DNA from: Microcebus murinus
Taxonomy: Eukaryota > Chordata > Mammalia > Primates > Cheirogaleidae
Direction: 5' to 3'
Assembly: GCF_040939455.1 (NCBI RefSeq)
Contig: NC_134117.1
Span: forward strand, 47,337,001 to 47,401,000
DNA: 64,000 bases
In this document: piece by piece, positions 39,600 to 53,769 of the stretch
Layout of the letters: every line of letters starts with the position of its first letter
Position numbering within the stretch: the stretch's first letter is position 1
Program-made: the position numbers and the translations under genes
Notes under the pieces: generated by a model
Database searches by the model: none
Seen by the model: the letters and a program-made list of their open reading frames with translations, nothing else
Told to the model about the DNA's origin: nothing

Positions 39600-40370
39600 G
39601 ATTCATGATGGAGTTCATCTAAAATATTATCTATTATATTATTGAAAGTATGGCAAAGTGGATATGATGGAGTTAGGCTTTTCTCACTTAGAAAGGATCT
39701 ATGGGGCCAGGCAAATCTACATGTCTTAATAGGAGAAAGCTAAGACCCAGAAAGAAGAGTGACTTGCAATTTAGGAGACACTGCTGCCCCCAAAACTCTT
39801 CTGTGTGAATTGAGATTTATCTATGTGTTTTTGTTCACGATGTCAAATTACAATGTTTTACATACATTCAAGGATAAATCTAAGTTTTATAGAATCTAAA
39901 GTAATTCAATTTGAGAGTATCCTTGGGGGAAAAAAAGAGACACAAAATTACAAATATAAAATTAAGTATAAAAGTAAACATTTATTTAGAATAGAAAAAA
40001 AATCACAACAAATTATGAATATTTAGAGATTCCAGTGCCTTTCTTTTGAGATCTCTTTAGGCAACTTACCAGAGACACATACAGTAATGTTTCCAAGCAC
40101 AGCCTGCCTTCCCCTCCCCATCTAGCAAACTCCATAACTCCCAGCAACTCCAGAACTCATGGCCTTATTAGTTTTATGGTAAATCTGCTTTTTTGTGCAT
40201 CATGCACATTATTTTACTAATTGTAAGAGTGATCAACAAAGTAAGAAGTGGTGTAATACAGAAAATAAAGCAATCTATGTTTCATTTTTCTGTCATTGAG
40301 AGTCTGAAATTACATTTGTCATCATGTATAATGGAACACATGGAGTTTAGCTAAAAATGAGAATAAAGAA
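39600..40370. other. Unassigned AT-rich sequence
   Basis: No recognised feature. Confidence 0.4.
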
Positions 40371-40379
40371 AAAAATGAT

Positions 40380-40490
40380 ACCTTTTATTCATTGTCTGTT
40401 ACATGCCAAACTCTGCCTCTATTTTAGATGAGGAAACAGAGGCTCATGAAAGTTAAGCAGCCTGTCCAAGGGGACCCAGGTATTTGCATT
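40380..40490 (+). mobile_element. MIR-like fragment
   Basis: 'tgtctgttacatgccaaactc', 'tagatgaggaaacagaggctc', 'gttaagcagcctgtccaagg' are typical of MIR/MIR3-class 3' portions. Confidence 0.6.
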
Positions 40491-40494
40491 CTAT

Positions 40495-41160
40495 CGCCCC
40501 CACCTCCCACCAATGATTCCAAAAATGACTCTTTTCAGGGCCTACTGCACAAGATGCAAAATGACAAATGAGGCCCCAGTGGCAAGCTCAGAAGCACAGA
40601 ACATCTCCCCAAAGATGCCAGACTTATATCCTGTTGGGAGCTTTCTTAACAAAAATAACAAACCACACAATTGGTTGGAGGTAGATTCTCAGTTATTATC
40701 TGACATTTGAATTTTAAATACTTTATATAACTGCAGCCTGCTATGTGCCCATGTGAACTGATGCCAATTATATTTGCTCTTACCTTGTGATTGTGATCCT
40801 TTTTTATCGCCTAGCATAGTGCCATATTCAAAACTTTGATTTCCAGGATATAGCACATTGGATTTATCTGAACAAACCACTTCAAAACCCACTTTCAATA
40901 CCTGTGTGGCAAAAAGTATTTAATTTAAAAAGATTGTACCTTATGAGCCTGGTAAGTATGTTAAGTGTGCTAGAGCATGTTGTTTGAGAGTTAAGCAAAT
41001 TAGTCCTGGTGCTGTCCCTACTACTAACTAATTTTCTGTAAGTTGATGATTTCTTGACTTTGGCTGCAGGCTATAAAATTCTTAACTTCTTACAATGTGG
41101 AGCCTTTGGCTATAAAATGAAAGTATCAGACTTGGAACTCTGAAACAGTCCATGATTTTT
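40495..41160. other. Unassigned sequence
   Basis: MIR-like scraps near 40980-41130; nothing firm. Confidence 0.35.
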
Positions 41161-41164
41161 ATTT

Positions 41165-41605
41165 AATTTTTTACAGAAGATGTTTATATAAGAACGTTTA
41201 TCCCAATATTATTTGTAGTGGTGGCAGGGGTGTGCGTGGGGCTGGAGGTGGAACTAACCTAGGGAACTATACTGGGGGGAGTGGTTAAGTAATTAATGTT
41301 GGAATATTACCATGGGTTGTCACTTAATTATTAGAAGCACCAAACTAGATGTACACGCTGCAATGTGCACAGATCTTAAAAACATATGAAATAGTGAAAA
41401 AAATAGGAGCAATCAGTATAGTATATTCCCATTCACATATATTAAAATGTGCAGTTTAACACAAAGTAACAATATGCATTTTACAAAGATAAGTGGATCT
41501 TTAAATACATATATCAAAGATATTAGGTGCCAGAGTTGGTCCTGGTATTGGGCATGGAGATCAAGAAAGAAAGGGGGTTGTGATGGAAAGAAGGACCCTG
41601 CATAG
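41165..41605 (+). mobile_element. HAL1/old L1 3' fragment
   Basis: 'acgtttatcccaatattattt', 'gttggaatattaccatgggt', 'gcaccaaactagatgtaca' and 'aaacatatgaaatagtgaaa' follow the old L1/HAL1 ORF2 3' end. Confidence 0.65.
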
Positions 41606-41609
41606 ACCA

Positions 41610-42215
41610 AAGATTCCAGGATGCTATAAAATAAAAGATATGATTAATTCAATCCTGTGCACTTGGGGTTAAAATTTCAGTTTTGTAGTAGCAGCTTCTT
41701 CACTCAAGAAAGACTATAGGCCTGTATTGTAAGAGTCAACACGAAAAATACAGACTGAGAATAGTATGCAATATAAATTTAAACTAACAAATATTAATAG
41801 ATGAAGTGAAAACCAATTTAAAAAATTGCTAGAGTAAGGAGAGGAATTTCATATCAACTCAAAATTACTGATACAGTCAGGAGAGATGAATTTAAGGAAG
41901 CAATTAGAACATGTATGTTAGAATCAGTTCTTTAATGGGCACGTATGCATGTGGGTCAGATTTGAGTCTTGAGGAATTTACAGGAAATCTACACGTGATA
42001 ATAATGAAAGGTTAAATGTTGTCAGTGTTGGACACTCACTAGCTTCATCATTTCTGCAGTTTTTCCTTCCTGCAGCCAGATTATCTTTGGCTCTACTTTC
42101 TCTGGCCAGTACTCTGGGCTTCTTTTTCTTTTGGCTGCTGTCTTGACAAGCATATTATTGCTATTTCTTTTAAAGAAGTAAATAGTTCCTGTTTTGGCCA
42201 CACACAGTGCAAACT
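41610..42215. other. Unassigned sequence
   Basis: No recognised feature. Confidence 0.4.
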
Positions 42216-42219
42216 CACT

Positions 42220-42221
42220 CA

Positions 42222-42309
<88 letters not shown>
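42220..42309 (+). repeat. Compound (TC)n(AC)n microsatellite
   Basis: About 20 ct units with one interruption (tttct), then about 25 ca units ending in catagctac. Open frames here encode only Leu-Ser and Thr-His (or Val-Cys) runs and are not genes. Confidence 0.98.
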
Positions 42310-42312
<3 letters not shown>

Positions 42313-42890
42313 CTACTCCTAAAACTCTGAATAAAGCTAACCCTGCCATTAGTGGTTTAGGAATGAAATTTAATACTGGGGTAAAAGGGGTAGTGTAAAT
42401 ATGATGATATGAACAAACATATCCTAGAGAATTCCAAGAAGTTATTTGTTCCATAAATAAAGAGATGGCAAGGGCTAGACTTTTCTTATTCTTTATCATA
42501 GTCTCCATCCCCATGGTCCAAATCTAAGTATTTAAATTATATTACTATATATGGTATATATATATATATATATATATAGTATAGTTTAATATTTTTATCT
42601 AGAAAAATAATCTTCTGATGATCATAAATCTCGTTACCAGGAGGGGATTGAGTTTCAAGACCCCTTGCAACCTTTTTCTGTGGCTGCAACTTAATGAATT
42701 TTTGTCTTTGGCTGTGGGATTTTGCCTTTGTGTTTAGAGGCTTTATGAGGTTAGCAAATTTCAATATAGAGGTTCAAGATAATGTTTGTTGCTTAGAATG
42801 GAAAGAAGTTGAACTATAATGTTGTTATTTTTATTTGCCTGTTATTCACAGGGAATGAGAAGGTTCAGGTCAATGGACTTCCCAGATAAC
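42310..42890. other. Unassigned sequence with a (TA)n
   Basis: A ta run of about 11 units lies at 42557-42579. Nothing else recognised. Confidence 0.45.
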
Positions 42891-42904
42891 TCAAGTTTTT
42901 ATTT

Positions 42905-43115
42905 AAGGCAGTGCCAAGTAAGGCAGCCTGGCATGGTGGATGGGCCCTGGAACAACACTGCCTGGGCTGAATCCTGGCCAGTGATGAATTGCATGGCCTT
43001 GGGCAAGCTATTTAACCTCTTGGTACTTTATGGGGTTATTGTGAGGATTAAAGGAGGTAATTTTTGTTAAAAAAAAAAAATTTAGAATAACTCCTAGCTC
43101 ATAGTAAGCACTATG
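42905..43115 (+). mobile_element. MIR element
   Basis: 'aggcagcctggcatggtgga', 'gcctgggctgaatcctggcc', 'gccttgggcaagctatttaac', 'gaggattaaaggaggtaatt', 'ctagctcatagtaagcacta' is a full MIR order, with an A-run inside at 43069-43080. Confidence 0.88.
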
Positions 43116-43119
43116 TGTT

Positions 43120-43800
43120 AGTTAAATAAAAACGAAAGTAATACACTTCAGCTAGTGTTATTGAGGTATATGTAGATGACCTTGGATGACTGGGGTTCTC
43201 ATTTTAAGTTATATTGTGTTTTTTTTTTTTAATATATATATATTTTTTCTGCCTCCTCTCTTTGTGTTGGCTGCCAGTTGAGTTCATTCCTAGTACCTAT
43301 CCTCATTCTCTTATTAAATGACTATTTCTAATTTGTGATGGCCTGGGAAGTGAGGAAATCAATTTATTAGAATTATGTCCAAAATTAAATCGAATAGTTT
43401 GAAGATCTTTCTTATGAATCACACGTGTGGTCCTTAGTCCTTGGATGAGGAGACATCTATCTAACTTGATCAGAAATGGTTATTCTCCCTCCTCTTCCAA
43501 TCATCCATTATGTTCTAAATAACTGAGGTCATGAAGTGCTCTCTGGTTAACAGGGCTTATCACACTTTCTTTTATTCTGTAAATACATTCTTCCCCAAGT
43601 GCCACAATTCTTTGCCTTTTCCTCCCTATTTATACAAATGCTTGCATGTAGCAGCAGTCACTCTGGGACAGCACAGAATATGTTGGGCTAAGGGGAAAAG
43701 AATGGATATCACAGTAGGTAATAGCTCTCTGCTCTTCTCTCTGCTCATGTCTCTAGGGCAGAAAGCAGAGAACTATCATAAAGGTCTGTGAGATTCTGGA
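43120..43800. other. Unassigned sequence
   Basis: No recognised feature. Confidence 0.4.
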
Positions 43801-43813
43801 CGAAGCAAGACTT

Positions 43814-44250
<437 letters not shown>

Positions 44251-44439
44251 TGAAAACTCATGTAAATCGTCACTAGGTTGACTCTCCTCCATTCCCTTCC
44301 ATTTAAAATGCCCAATAACCAAAAAAACAAATAAACCATGCTTTTGGAATTATTCTTCTTGGCTTTGCAGCTAATGGAAAAAGTGAGCTTAACAGAAATC
44401 TTGAAAGTAGCCAAGGAGATCTTAATTTGAGTCATGGTC

Positions 44440-44720
44440 ATAAAATTTTAGAGTTGGAAGGGTCTTTAAGGGTTAGTTAGTTCAATCTCCATATTTTCAG
44501 ATGAGGAAACAGACCAGGAAAAGTGAAGTCACCTAACAAAAATCACAAAATCAGAATTGATAGTTTCAATGCCAATGAGGCTATGATTTTTTGTCTTGCC
44601 AAAATGGAAGTTCTCTGCTCCCTGAGTGAGGAGACCGTCTTGATCACCTCTGCCAAGGCCATGATACCTACTACAGGCCCTGGTACACATCTAAATTGTG
44701 TCACTTTGGTGTCTCTCAGA
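44440..44720 (+). mobile_element. MIR-like/old SINE fragment
   Basis: 'agagttggaagggtctttaag', 'caatctccatattttcagatg', 'aggaaacagaccaggaaaag' is a recurrent old mammalian SINE pattern. Later part unclear. Confidence 0.5.
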
Positions 44721-44743
44721 TGAAAGTGATTAAAAGACAAACA

Positions 44744-45078
<335 letters not shown>

Positions 45079-45089
45079 AAAAGACAAAC

Positions 45090-45570
45090 AAACAACACCA
45101 TCAACAAAACCCCAGTCTACACTAAGTTAAGGAAAAGGGGAAATGTAACTCAGTAATTATGTTATTGAGAAATACAGGAGGAGGTTTGGCTTCAGGCATC
45201 CCATGATCCAGGATCTCAAATAACATCAATACCAAGTGATTTCTCTGTCATAGATCTGTCCCACTCTCTGCTTCTCTCAGATAGGTGCTTCCCTCCTATT
45301 GAAATATGATGACAGCAGCTTCAGACTCTATCTCCTCCAGGAAAGTCCAGTGGGAAACAGCCGATATCTCTCTCCCAGGAATCCCAGAAATAGACTCATC
45401 GTGTCCTACTGGCTCTGCCTGGGGCAATGTGCCATCCACAGAGCAATCACAGGGGCCAGGAGAAACTTTATACATAGGTTGGCTTCAGCTTGGGTCACAG
45501 ATAGTGAGAATTAGTACACAAATGATCTGCAAAAATGTTAATACGTACATGTCATTTTATGATTTTTCTA
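45090..45570. other. Unassigned, possibly an old dispersed repeat
   Basis: 'catagatctgtcccactctc' and 'cccagaaatagactcatcg' resemble parts of a common old repeat whose name I could not recall. Overlapping short frames at 45299-45578 are not convincing genes. Confidence 0.35.
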
Positions 45571-45574
45571 ATAA

Positions 45575-45830
45575 ATAATTATATAGCACTTATTCTGCCA
45601 GGCCGTTCTAAGAACTTTATGAATATTAACCCATTTAATCATCTTAACAGCTCAATGAGACAGGTATTAACCCTACTTTAGAAATGAGAAAAACGAAGTG
45701 ACAGAGAGGTTAAGTACTATGCCTAAGGTCACACAGCTTGTAAGCAACAGAGTAGCCACAATTCCAACTCAGGCAATCTTGCTCCTGAATACTCGCTTCT
45801 GCACTGCATGAACCAAGTAATTTCATTCTT
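45575..45830 (+). mobile_element. MIR element, 3' type
   Basis: 'atagcacttattctgccagg', 'ttatgaatattaacccattta', 'caatgagacaggtattaacc', 'aggtcacacagcttgtaagc' is the MIR/MIRb order running from the 3' tail type into the core. Confidence 0.75.
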
Positions 45831-45851
45831 TCTCTAGTAGAGCCACATTCT

Positions 45852-46205
<354 letters not shown>

Positions 46206-46217
46206 AAGCCACATTCT

Positions 46218-46542
46218 CTTTTTTTTTAGACAGAGTCTCACTTTGTTGCCCAGGCTAGAGTGAGTGCTGTGGGGTCAGCCTAGCTCACAGCAACCTCAAA
46301 CTCCTGGGCTCAAGCAATCCTGCTGCCTCAGCCTCCCAAGTAGCTGGGACTTCAGGCATGCGCCACTATGCCCGGCTAATTTTTTCTATATATGTATTAG
46401 TTGGCCAATTAATTTCTTTCTATTTATAGTAGAGATGGGGTCTCGCTCTTGCTCAGGCTGGTTTCGAACTCCTGACCTTGAGCAATCCGCCCGCCTAGGC
46501 CTCCCAGAGTGCTAGGATTACAGGCGTGAGCCACTGAGCCGG
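46218..46542 (-). mobile_element. Lemur-type Alu, second of a pair
   Basis: Reverse full-length Alu immediately following, bounded by gccacattct at 46208-46217 and 46543-46552. The same 10-mer therefore occurs three times around the two Alus. Confidence 0.95.
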
Positions 46543-46741
46543 GCCACATTCTTAACTACAACAGTTTGCTAAGCAGGGACTATGAGTTTTCTACTTTCTT
46601 GCTATGAGAATGGTGATTAACAGGAAGGGTAAGTGGTTTACAAAAGGTGTGTTAGAGGGCCTGAAGTAAGGGGCTGATCTCCCTGAACATACGTAACAAT
46701 TCGTTCCCAGTGTCCTGGGCTTCCTTTTAAAAGAAGATTTG

Positions 46742-47078
46742 GGCCGGGCGCGGTGGCTCAAGCCTGTAATCCTAGCACTCTGGGAGGCCGAGGCGGGCGG
46801 ATTGCTCGAGGTCAGGAGTTCGAAACCAGCCTGAGCAAGAGCGAGACCCCCGTCTCTACTATAAATAGAAAGAAATTAATTGGCCAACTAATATATATAT
46901 ATATAAAAAAAAATTAGCTGGGCGTGGTGGCACATGCCTGTAGTCCCAGCTACTCGGGAGGCTGAGGCAGAAGGATTGCTTGAGCCCAGGAGTTTGAGGT
47001 TGCTGTGAGCTAGGCTGACGGCACTCACTCTAGCCTATGCAACAAAGCGAGACTCTGTCTCAAAAAAAAAAAAAAAAA
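46742..47078 (+). mobile_element. Lemur-type Alu
   Basis: Full-length from ggccgggcgcggtggctc, flanked by aaaagaagatttgg. A short deletion lies at 'ctgacggcactcac'. Confidence 0.95.
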
Positions 47079-47378
47079 AAGAAGATTTGGGCTCTTATAG
47101 ATATGTTCACACGCACACTATATTTGCTAATTCCTGAAACTGAGAAGATTTGCCAATAAGCTTCTTGGAGATGGATGACTTCTTAAATGTCAAATGAAAC
47201 ATTGAGACGTTAATTTTTGTTCTTTAAAAATGTCAGGAAAAACCATTATTTTTGCAGATGGAGCCTCCCTCAGTGTGGTCTGATTTTGAGTCTGTGACAT
47301 GGCTCCTGTCTTTGAGAAGAATTGTTCTTTTCTTATTTTGAAATGATGTCGTCTTGTCCAGAGAAAAATGGTTTAAGA

Positions 47379-47683
47379 ATGAGGTCCCCAACCCCTGGGT
47401 ATTGGTCAGTGGCCTGTTAGGGACTGGGCCGCAGAGCTCCGCTGCCCTGCTCCTCACTCTGGGCCCGGTCGGGTGGAAAATTGTCTTCCATGAAACTTAG
47501 GAAGGGGCTGGGGCGCACAGCAGGAGGTAAGCAGAGGGTGAGCCAGCCAAGCTTCATCTGTATTTACAGCCGCTCCCCTCCCCATCTCTCGCCTCACCAC
47601 CTGAGCTCTCGCCTGAGCTCATCTGTGGAAAAGTTGTCTTCTATGAAACCAGTCCCTGGTGCCAATAAGGTTGGGGACTGCTG
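47379..47683 (+). mobile_element. Non-autonomous hAT-type DNA transposon (MER30-like)
   Basis: Terminal inverted repeats: left atgaggtccccaacccc, right ggttggggactgctg (reverse complement cagcagtccccaacc). Flanked by an 8-bp duplication, gtttaaga at 47371-47378 and gtctaaga at 47684-47691, one mismatch; 8 bp is the hAT signature. Interior motifs 'gtggcctgttagggactggg' and 'cgcacagcaggaggtaagc', and a repeated 'ttgtctt(c/a)catgaaac' segment, match a common mammalian hAT-Charlie family that I recall as MER30-like. About 305 bp. Confidence 0.88.
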
Positions 47684-47733
47684 GTCTAAGAGATAGTGCT
47701 GGCCTCTGAGTAGAATTTAACATGGGGAAATAG

Positions 47734-48064
<331 letters not shown>

Positions 48065-48069
48065 AGGGA

Positions 48070-48905
48070 AATGGTTTAATTACTCCTTGTTACCTCCAAG
48101 GTGTTTGCACCCATGCTAGCCTGGTCTTCTCAGAAACTCCTCTGAGGGCTAGGGGCTGTCCTGCCCTCCTTCCACTTTCCTTCTCCCTCTGGCCCCAGTA
48201 GCAGAGCTCTGGGTGACGTGACCTTCAGAATCCATTTCAACTTCTCTTATTTTAAACCGTTTTCTTGCAGAGCACAACAGGGGCTGACAAAGTCAACTTA
48301 TATCTCAAGAGAATATTATAGTTGAGTAATTTAGCTCTCAGGCAAGTACCAAATAATGACCAGTGCCAGTGGAGAGTTAGAAATTTGAGTATATTTCTCC
48401 ACATCTGTCATTTTCATCCAGGTATTGTAGATGATTAGGAGCCTGAATTAAATTAGCAAAAAGTAATCTGACGTTTGAATGATATTCCCCCTTCCACCAA
48501 GTTCCCTTGTGAAGGGGGAATTGGAGAGGAGGGGTTAGAGCTGCCTCTACAGACCAGTGACCCTCCAGCTTTATAAGCACTACTTTAGCACAGCCTGCAC
48601 CTCTTATTACTTGCTTCCTCTTTCATCATGACCCGGCTTGGTCATCTCAAAATTGTTAGGTTGTAGAGATGACTCCCAATCTGTCTGTGTGTCTGAAATT
48701 ATATGGTGAGGCTTACCACATAATTTACAAGAAGCAAAATTAATTTCGGGGGGATGGGTAACTGCCTTGACGGTGTTGGAGACCGCCATCTTGTGTCTTA
48801 CCAAGACTTGGTGTGAGTGGGTCATTTCACATGCTCTGGGCGTCACATTTATAAATCACTCTGAATAGGCAGAGCAATATGGCATAGAGCCAAAAGCACC
48901 AAATT
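48070..48905. other. Unassigned unique sequence
   Basis: About 0.8 kb without recognised repeats or coding. Confidence 0.4.
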
Positions 48906-48920
48906 GTCTGTCAAAGGCTC

Positions 48921-49264
48921 TGTTTTTGTTTTTGTTTGAGACAGAGTCTCACTCTGTTGCCTGGCCTAGAGTGCCGTGGTGTCAGCCTAGCTCACAGCAA
49001 CCTCAAAGTCCTTCCCTCAGCCTTCTGGGCTCAAATAACCCTCCTGCCTCAGCCTCCTGAGTAGCTGGGACTACAGGCATACACCACTACGCCTGGATAA
49101 TTTTTTTTTTTCTATTTCAGTTGCCCAGATAATTTTTTTCTATTTTTAGTAGAGACGGGGTCTCGCTCTTGCTCAGGCTGGTCTCAAACTCCTGACCTCG
49201 AGCAATCCTCCTGCCTCGACCTCCCAGAGTGCTAGGATTACAGGCGTGAGCCACCTTGCTTGGC
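48921..49264 (-). mobile_element. Diverged Alu
   Basis: Reverse Alu with a gtttttgtttttgttt tail and a small insertion (agtccttccctcagccttct) in the right arm. Flanked by caaaggctc and ccaaggctc. Confidence 0.9.
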
Positions 49265-49274
49265 CAAGGCTCCA

Positions 49275-50335
<1,061 letters not shown>

Positions 50336-50339
50336 CTTA

Positions 50340-50850
50340 ATTTCTTTATCTATAGAACGGTAGGAAAGTGCTAGGTGGTCTCTAAACTTCTCTAAGCTCT
50401 GACATCTACTAGATTCCTTCCAGTAAGTACAAACCCACTCCTGTGCCATTGAGGGTCATTTGGGGGCTTCTCCTTGATTTTCAAAACAAACCCTAAGTGA
50501 TCAGAATGATTTCTGGCCCCACTGTACCCTTCCCCCCACCAGCTCTATGTTCTCCTTAGCTTATGAACACCTCCCTCTAAGTAGCCTCATCACAGCCTGC
50601 TTTGTATCACAGAGAGCATTATGTTCCCCTCTCTCCTGTTGTGGCTTTTGGCAAACAGGAACCAAGTCATTCATTTTAGGTTCTCCTGAAGCATATGGCG
50701 AATGTGACCTTCCCTTTTGTTTATTAGAATTGCAGCTCCAGGAAATTGCAAGTCTATGATTGCTCAATATTTCAAGTATCACATTTCTCAAATTTTCAAT
50801 GCAAACGATTTAATAATTTCCTGTGTAATTTTCATGGTATGCAAGTATGC
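50340..50850. other. Unassigned sequence
   Basis: 50570-50780 resembles L2 3' material ('agcctcatcacagcctgctt', 'gaattgcagctccaggaaat') but not firmly. Confidence 0.35.
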
Positions 50851-50852
50851 AA

Positions 50853-51048
50853 ATATAGTACTCCTTTTCTTACGCGTACAATTATCGGTTCACACTTTTT
50901 TTTTTCATTAAGAGAGCAGCAACTTACATATGTATATGAGTGTATGTACATATGACAATATGTATGTGTCTATATTTTTTTCTCCTGTGCCAGTATATAT
51001 TTTATTGGCTTAAAGAAGTGAGAATTCTTTATATTTGTTTTTCCATGT
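50853..51048 (+). repeat. 190-bp dispersed duplication, copy 1
   Basis: The block from atatagtactccttttctta to tttgtttttccatgt recurs at 52203-52395 in the same orientation with a dozen or so differences. The two copies are 1.35 kb apart. It belongs to no family I recognise. Confidence 0.92.
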
Positions 51049-51099
51049 TCATGCTGGAGTCCTGGTCACAACTTTTTCTTAGCCTTTCTTACTAGTTGT

Positions 51100-51300
51100 T
51101 CATTATGAGGCACTTATGCAGAATTTTAAATCTTAAAGAGTCCTTCAAGGTCATCTCTGATGCAGCCCCTTATTTTATAGTTGAGAAACTAAGGCCCAGA
51201 GACTTTAAGGTGTCACTGTCAGTCACAGCCAAGGACAAGCTAGAACTGATGGGTCTGAGTCTCAGCTTAATGGTTGTTTCCCTGCTACATATAGCACAGC
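51100..51300 (+). mobile_element. MIR-like/old SINE fragment
   Basis: 'aaagagtccttcaaggtcatc', 'cccttattttatagttgaga', 'actaaggcccagagactttaa' is the same old SINE pattern as at 44.45 kb. Confidence 0.55.
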
Positions 51301-51309
51301 AACATTTAT

Positions 51310-52195
51310 AGACATATAACATAAAAACATACGTTTGTATCTATAAACATAGAAATACTTAAGTTTTGTTACATTCCGTTACAGAAAGGTAGAGAGATTT
51401 AGGTATAAACTTTCCCCTTGAATGTCTTAGAGATGCACATCTGTATGAGTGTTATTCATTGGTTGAAGAAAACATTGCTAGGTAAGTAGAAGATACGTAT
51501 CCTGTTTCTTTAGAAGCCTATTTCACGCTGTGCCAAGGGGATAGAGTACAAGTGCTGGTTAATAATTTATAGTATATATTCATCTCCATTCCCCTTTGAC
51601 TAAAATATTAATTCCCTATTGATCATCATTATTTGCTTTTTGGCCAGGCAATATGCAGTGTGCAGAGAGTTTGATGAAAGGGTTATTGCTTAGACTTTTC
51701 ATGGCCCCCTGTGCTCTGCCAGTAATTTACTGACTTTATTTACTTGTGGTAATGAGCACACCATGGAGAGTGTGCCAGCTGCTGGGGTTGTCCTGGGTGC
51801 CTTTTTTCTAGGGCAGGACAATATAAAAAGCACAGTTGGTTTTTTTCTAATTTAGCATTTGCAGCATGTGCCTGCATTTTTATTACAGTTTTCATGGAAC
51901 AATACAGGTGAATATAAAATATAAAAAAATCTCAAACTGACTTCTATTAGTAAATTGAATTTATTTTTAAATATCTTGAGAAACGTTTGGGAAGAGTGTG
52001 TGTGTCTGAGTGTATATATTTACGTGTGTTTAGAAAACAACAGGTCATGGAAATTGGGGCATTGACGATTTGGTTTCATGATTTAGAAATTGTGTAATTT
52101 CAGAATTTGTATAATTTTTATATATTTACATACATTTTGTGCATTGTGTGCATATTTATAATTTGCATAATTTTTCACAAGTTATAATCCAGCAC
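51310..52195. other. Unassigned AT-rich sequence
   Basis: No recognised feature between the two copies of the 190-bp duplication. Confidence 0.4.
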
Positions 52196-52202
52196 TATAA
52201 AG

Positions 52203-52395
52203 ATATAGTGCTCCTTTTCTTACGTGTACAATTATTGGTTCACTCTTTTTTTTCATTAAGAGAGCAGTAACTTACATATGTATATGATTGCATGTACATA
52301 TGACAATATGTATGTGTCTATATTTTTTCTCCTGTGCCAGTATATATTTTATTGGCTTAAAGAAGTGAGAATTTTTTGCATTTGTTTTTCCATGT
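52203..52395 (+). repeat. 190-bp dispersed duplication, copy 2
   Basis: Second copy of the 50853-51048 block. It ends in ccatgta and is followed directly by agaaaatggagat, an A-run and a second agaaaatggagat. Confidence 0.92.
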
Positions 52396-52396
52396 A

Positions 52397-52439
52397 AGAA
52401 AATGGAGATAAAAAAAAAAAAAAAAAGAAAATGGAGATA
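52397..52439 (+). repeat. A-run flanked by a 13-bp direct repeat
   Basis: agaaaatggagat, then about 17 A, then agaaaatggagat. This has the form of a target duplication around a bare poly(A). Confidence 0.85.
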
Positions 52440-53285
52440 GAAGGAGATAGAAGAAATAGAGATAGAAGAAATCTAGTATGTAAGCCATGCTTTACTATAG
52501 ATGCTAGGAGAGAGAACCTTTTATATTAAAATGTTTGAAATGTGCAAAAGAAAGGCAAACTGCAAATCATTCTTTGTTTATTGTGAAAATGCAGTTTTGA
52601 ATTTTTATTATTCTGAGAATATCTGTTTTCCCAAAATGTGGGCATTTCCACTGAATTGTGAAGCTGTGAGGGTGACCCCGTTGAGGAGGAACTAGCACTA
52701 TTCCTGCTTCCTCATTTGGCCGCTTGTTCATTCCCTTTCTGTGCCTTGTTCCACGTTAGGAATTAATTGCTTTGCTCTTCACGCTAGTGGATCCCACGGA
52801 CTAGCTTCTCTCGCCCCTTCTCTTTCTGACTTTCATCTCTGCCTTCCTCTTTTTTAAAAATAAAAACATTTCTGCTTTTATCTTCTCCCACTACCTCTTT
52901 AACATCTTCTGTTAATTTAAATAAACTCAGGAACTGGAGGAGCTCTTGGCACTCTGAGCTTGTGGGCTGAACTGCGCCTCCATCACACACTTGGGGTTTC
53001 TCATAGAGGATGAGCCAGTGGTGTGACATGCCTGGGGCACTCAGCTGCTTGTTGCACGCTTCAAGGACAGTGGGCTGATGCTACATTTTCTCTCACTCAC
53101 ATGATGGCCCAGGTTTCCTGAAGCTCAGGCAAATAAGTCTGTTTGAATAGCTATCTCTGCAAGTCCTGCATATTGGGGGTAGGGGGAGATGGTATTCGTG
53201 CTTTACTCTTGGATGTTTGTAACTAACTGCACTACTTGGCAAGTTACCATCTAATATATCAATTCTTCATGTATATATGTATCAG
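52440..53285. other. Unassigned sequence
   Basis: No recognised feature. Confidence 0.4.
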
Positions 53286-53670
53286 GCAGGATCTAGTACG
53301 GAAATCAGAAACCACTTTTAGCGTTTACAAGAGAAGAAATTCAATATGGGTACAGGGATTGTTTACACAGGTGATGGAGAAGCTGGGAGCCAACCAGGGG
53401 TTTATCAACAGAGAGACGCGAAGGAGGTGAGGCCCCAGGAATCAGGGTCACCTCGCAGTGGCTGGAACCATGGCAGGTCTGCCCCATAGAAGCAGAAACC
53501 AGAGAGGAGACCTGTAGTTACTGGGAAGCCATCCGAGGTGGAGGTAGCTGTGGCCTCAGGTTTCCTTCCACTCCCATCTCCTCCATTATCTCGTGCCAGT
53601 GCCTCCCACTGGCCAATCACAGAGGGCAGCCAGAGGCAGGGAGCTCGGGAAGGCAAACTGATGGGATCAG
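53285..53670 (+). other. Probable dispersed repeat (LTR-like), family not recalled
   Basis: 'ggcaggatctagtacggaaa', 'gaagaaattcaatatgggta', 'gatggagaagctgggagcca' and 'gtgcctcccactggccaatc' follow the order of a common old LTR-like repeat. The opposite-strand frame at 53405-53764 is not supported as a gene. Confidence 0.45.
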
Positions 53671-53769
53671 CTCCCCTTGCCGGAGATACGATCAGCATCG
53701 GATGGGCAGTGGGGTGGGGAGGGACGCAGAGGAAAGGCCAAGGAGGAGAACAAGAACGGGTCATATAGT

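Noticed and set aside
42207..42514. Thr-His and Val-Cys repeat proteins
   Set aside because: Frames through the (TC)n(AC)n microsatellite, not genes.
53405..53764. 119-codon minus-strand frame
   Set aside because: Overlaps a probable old LTR-like repeat and a comparable frame on the other strand. No domain recognised.
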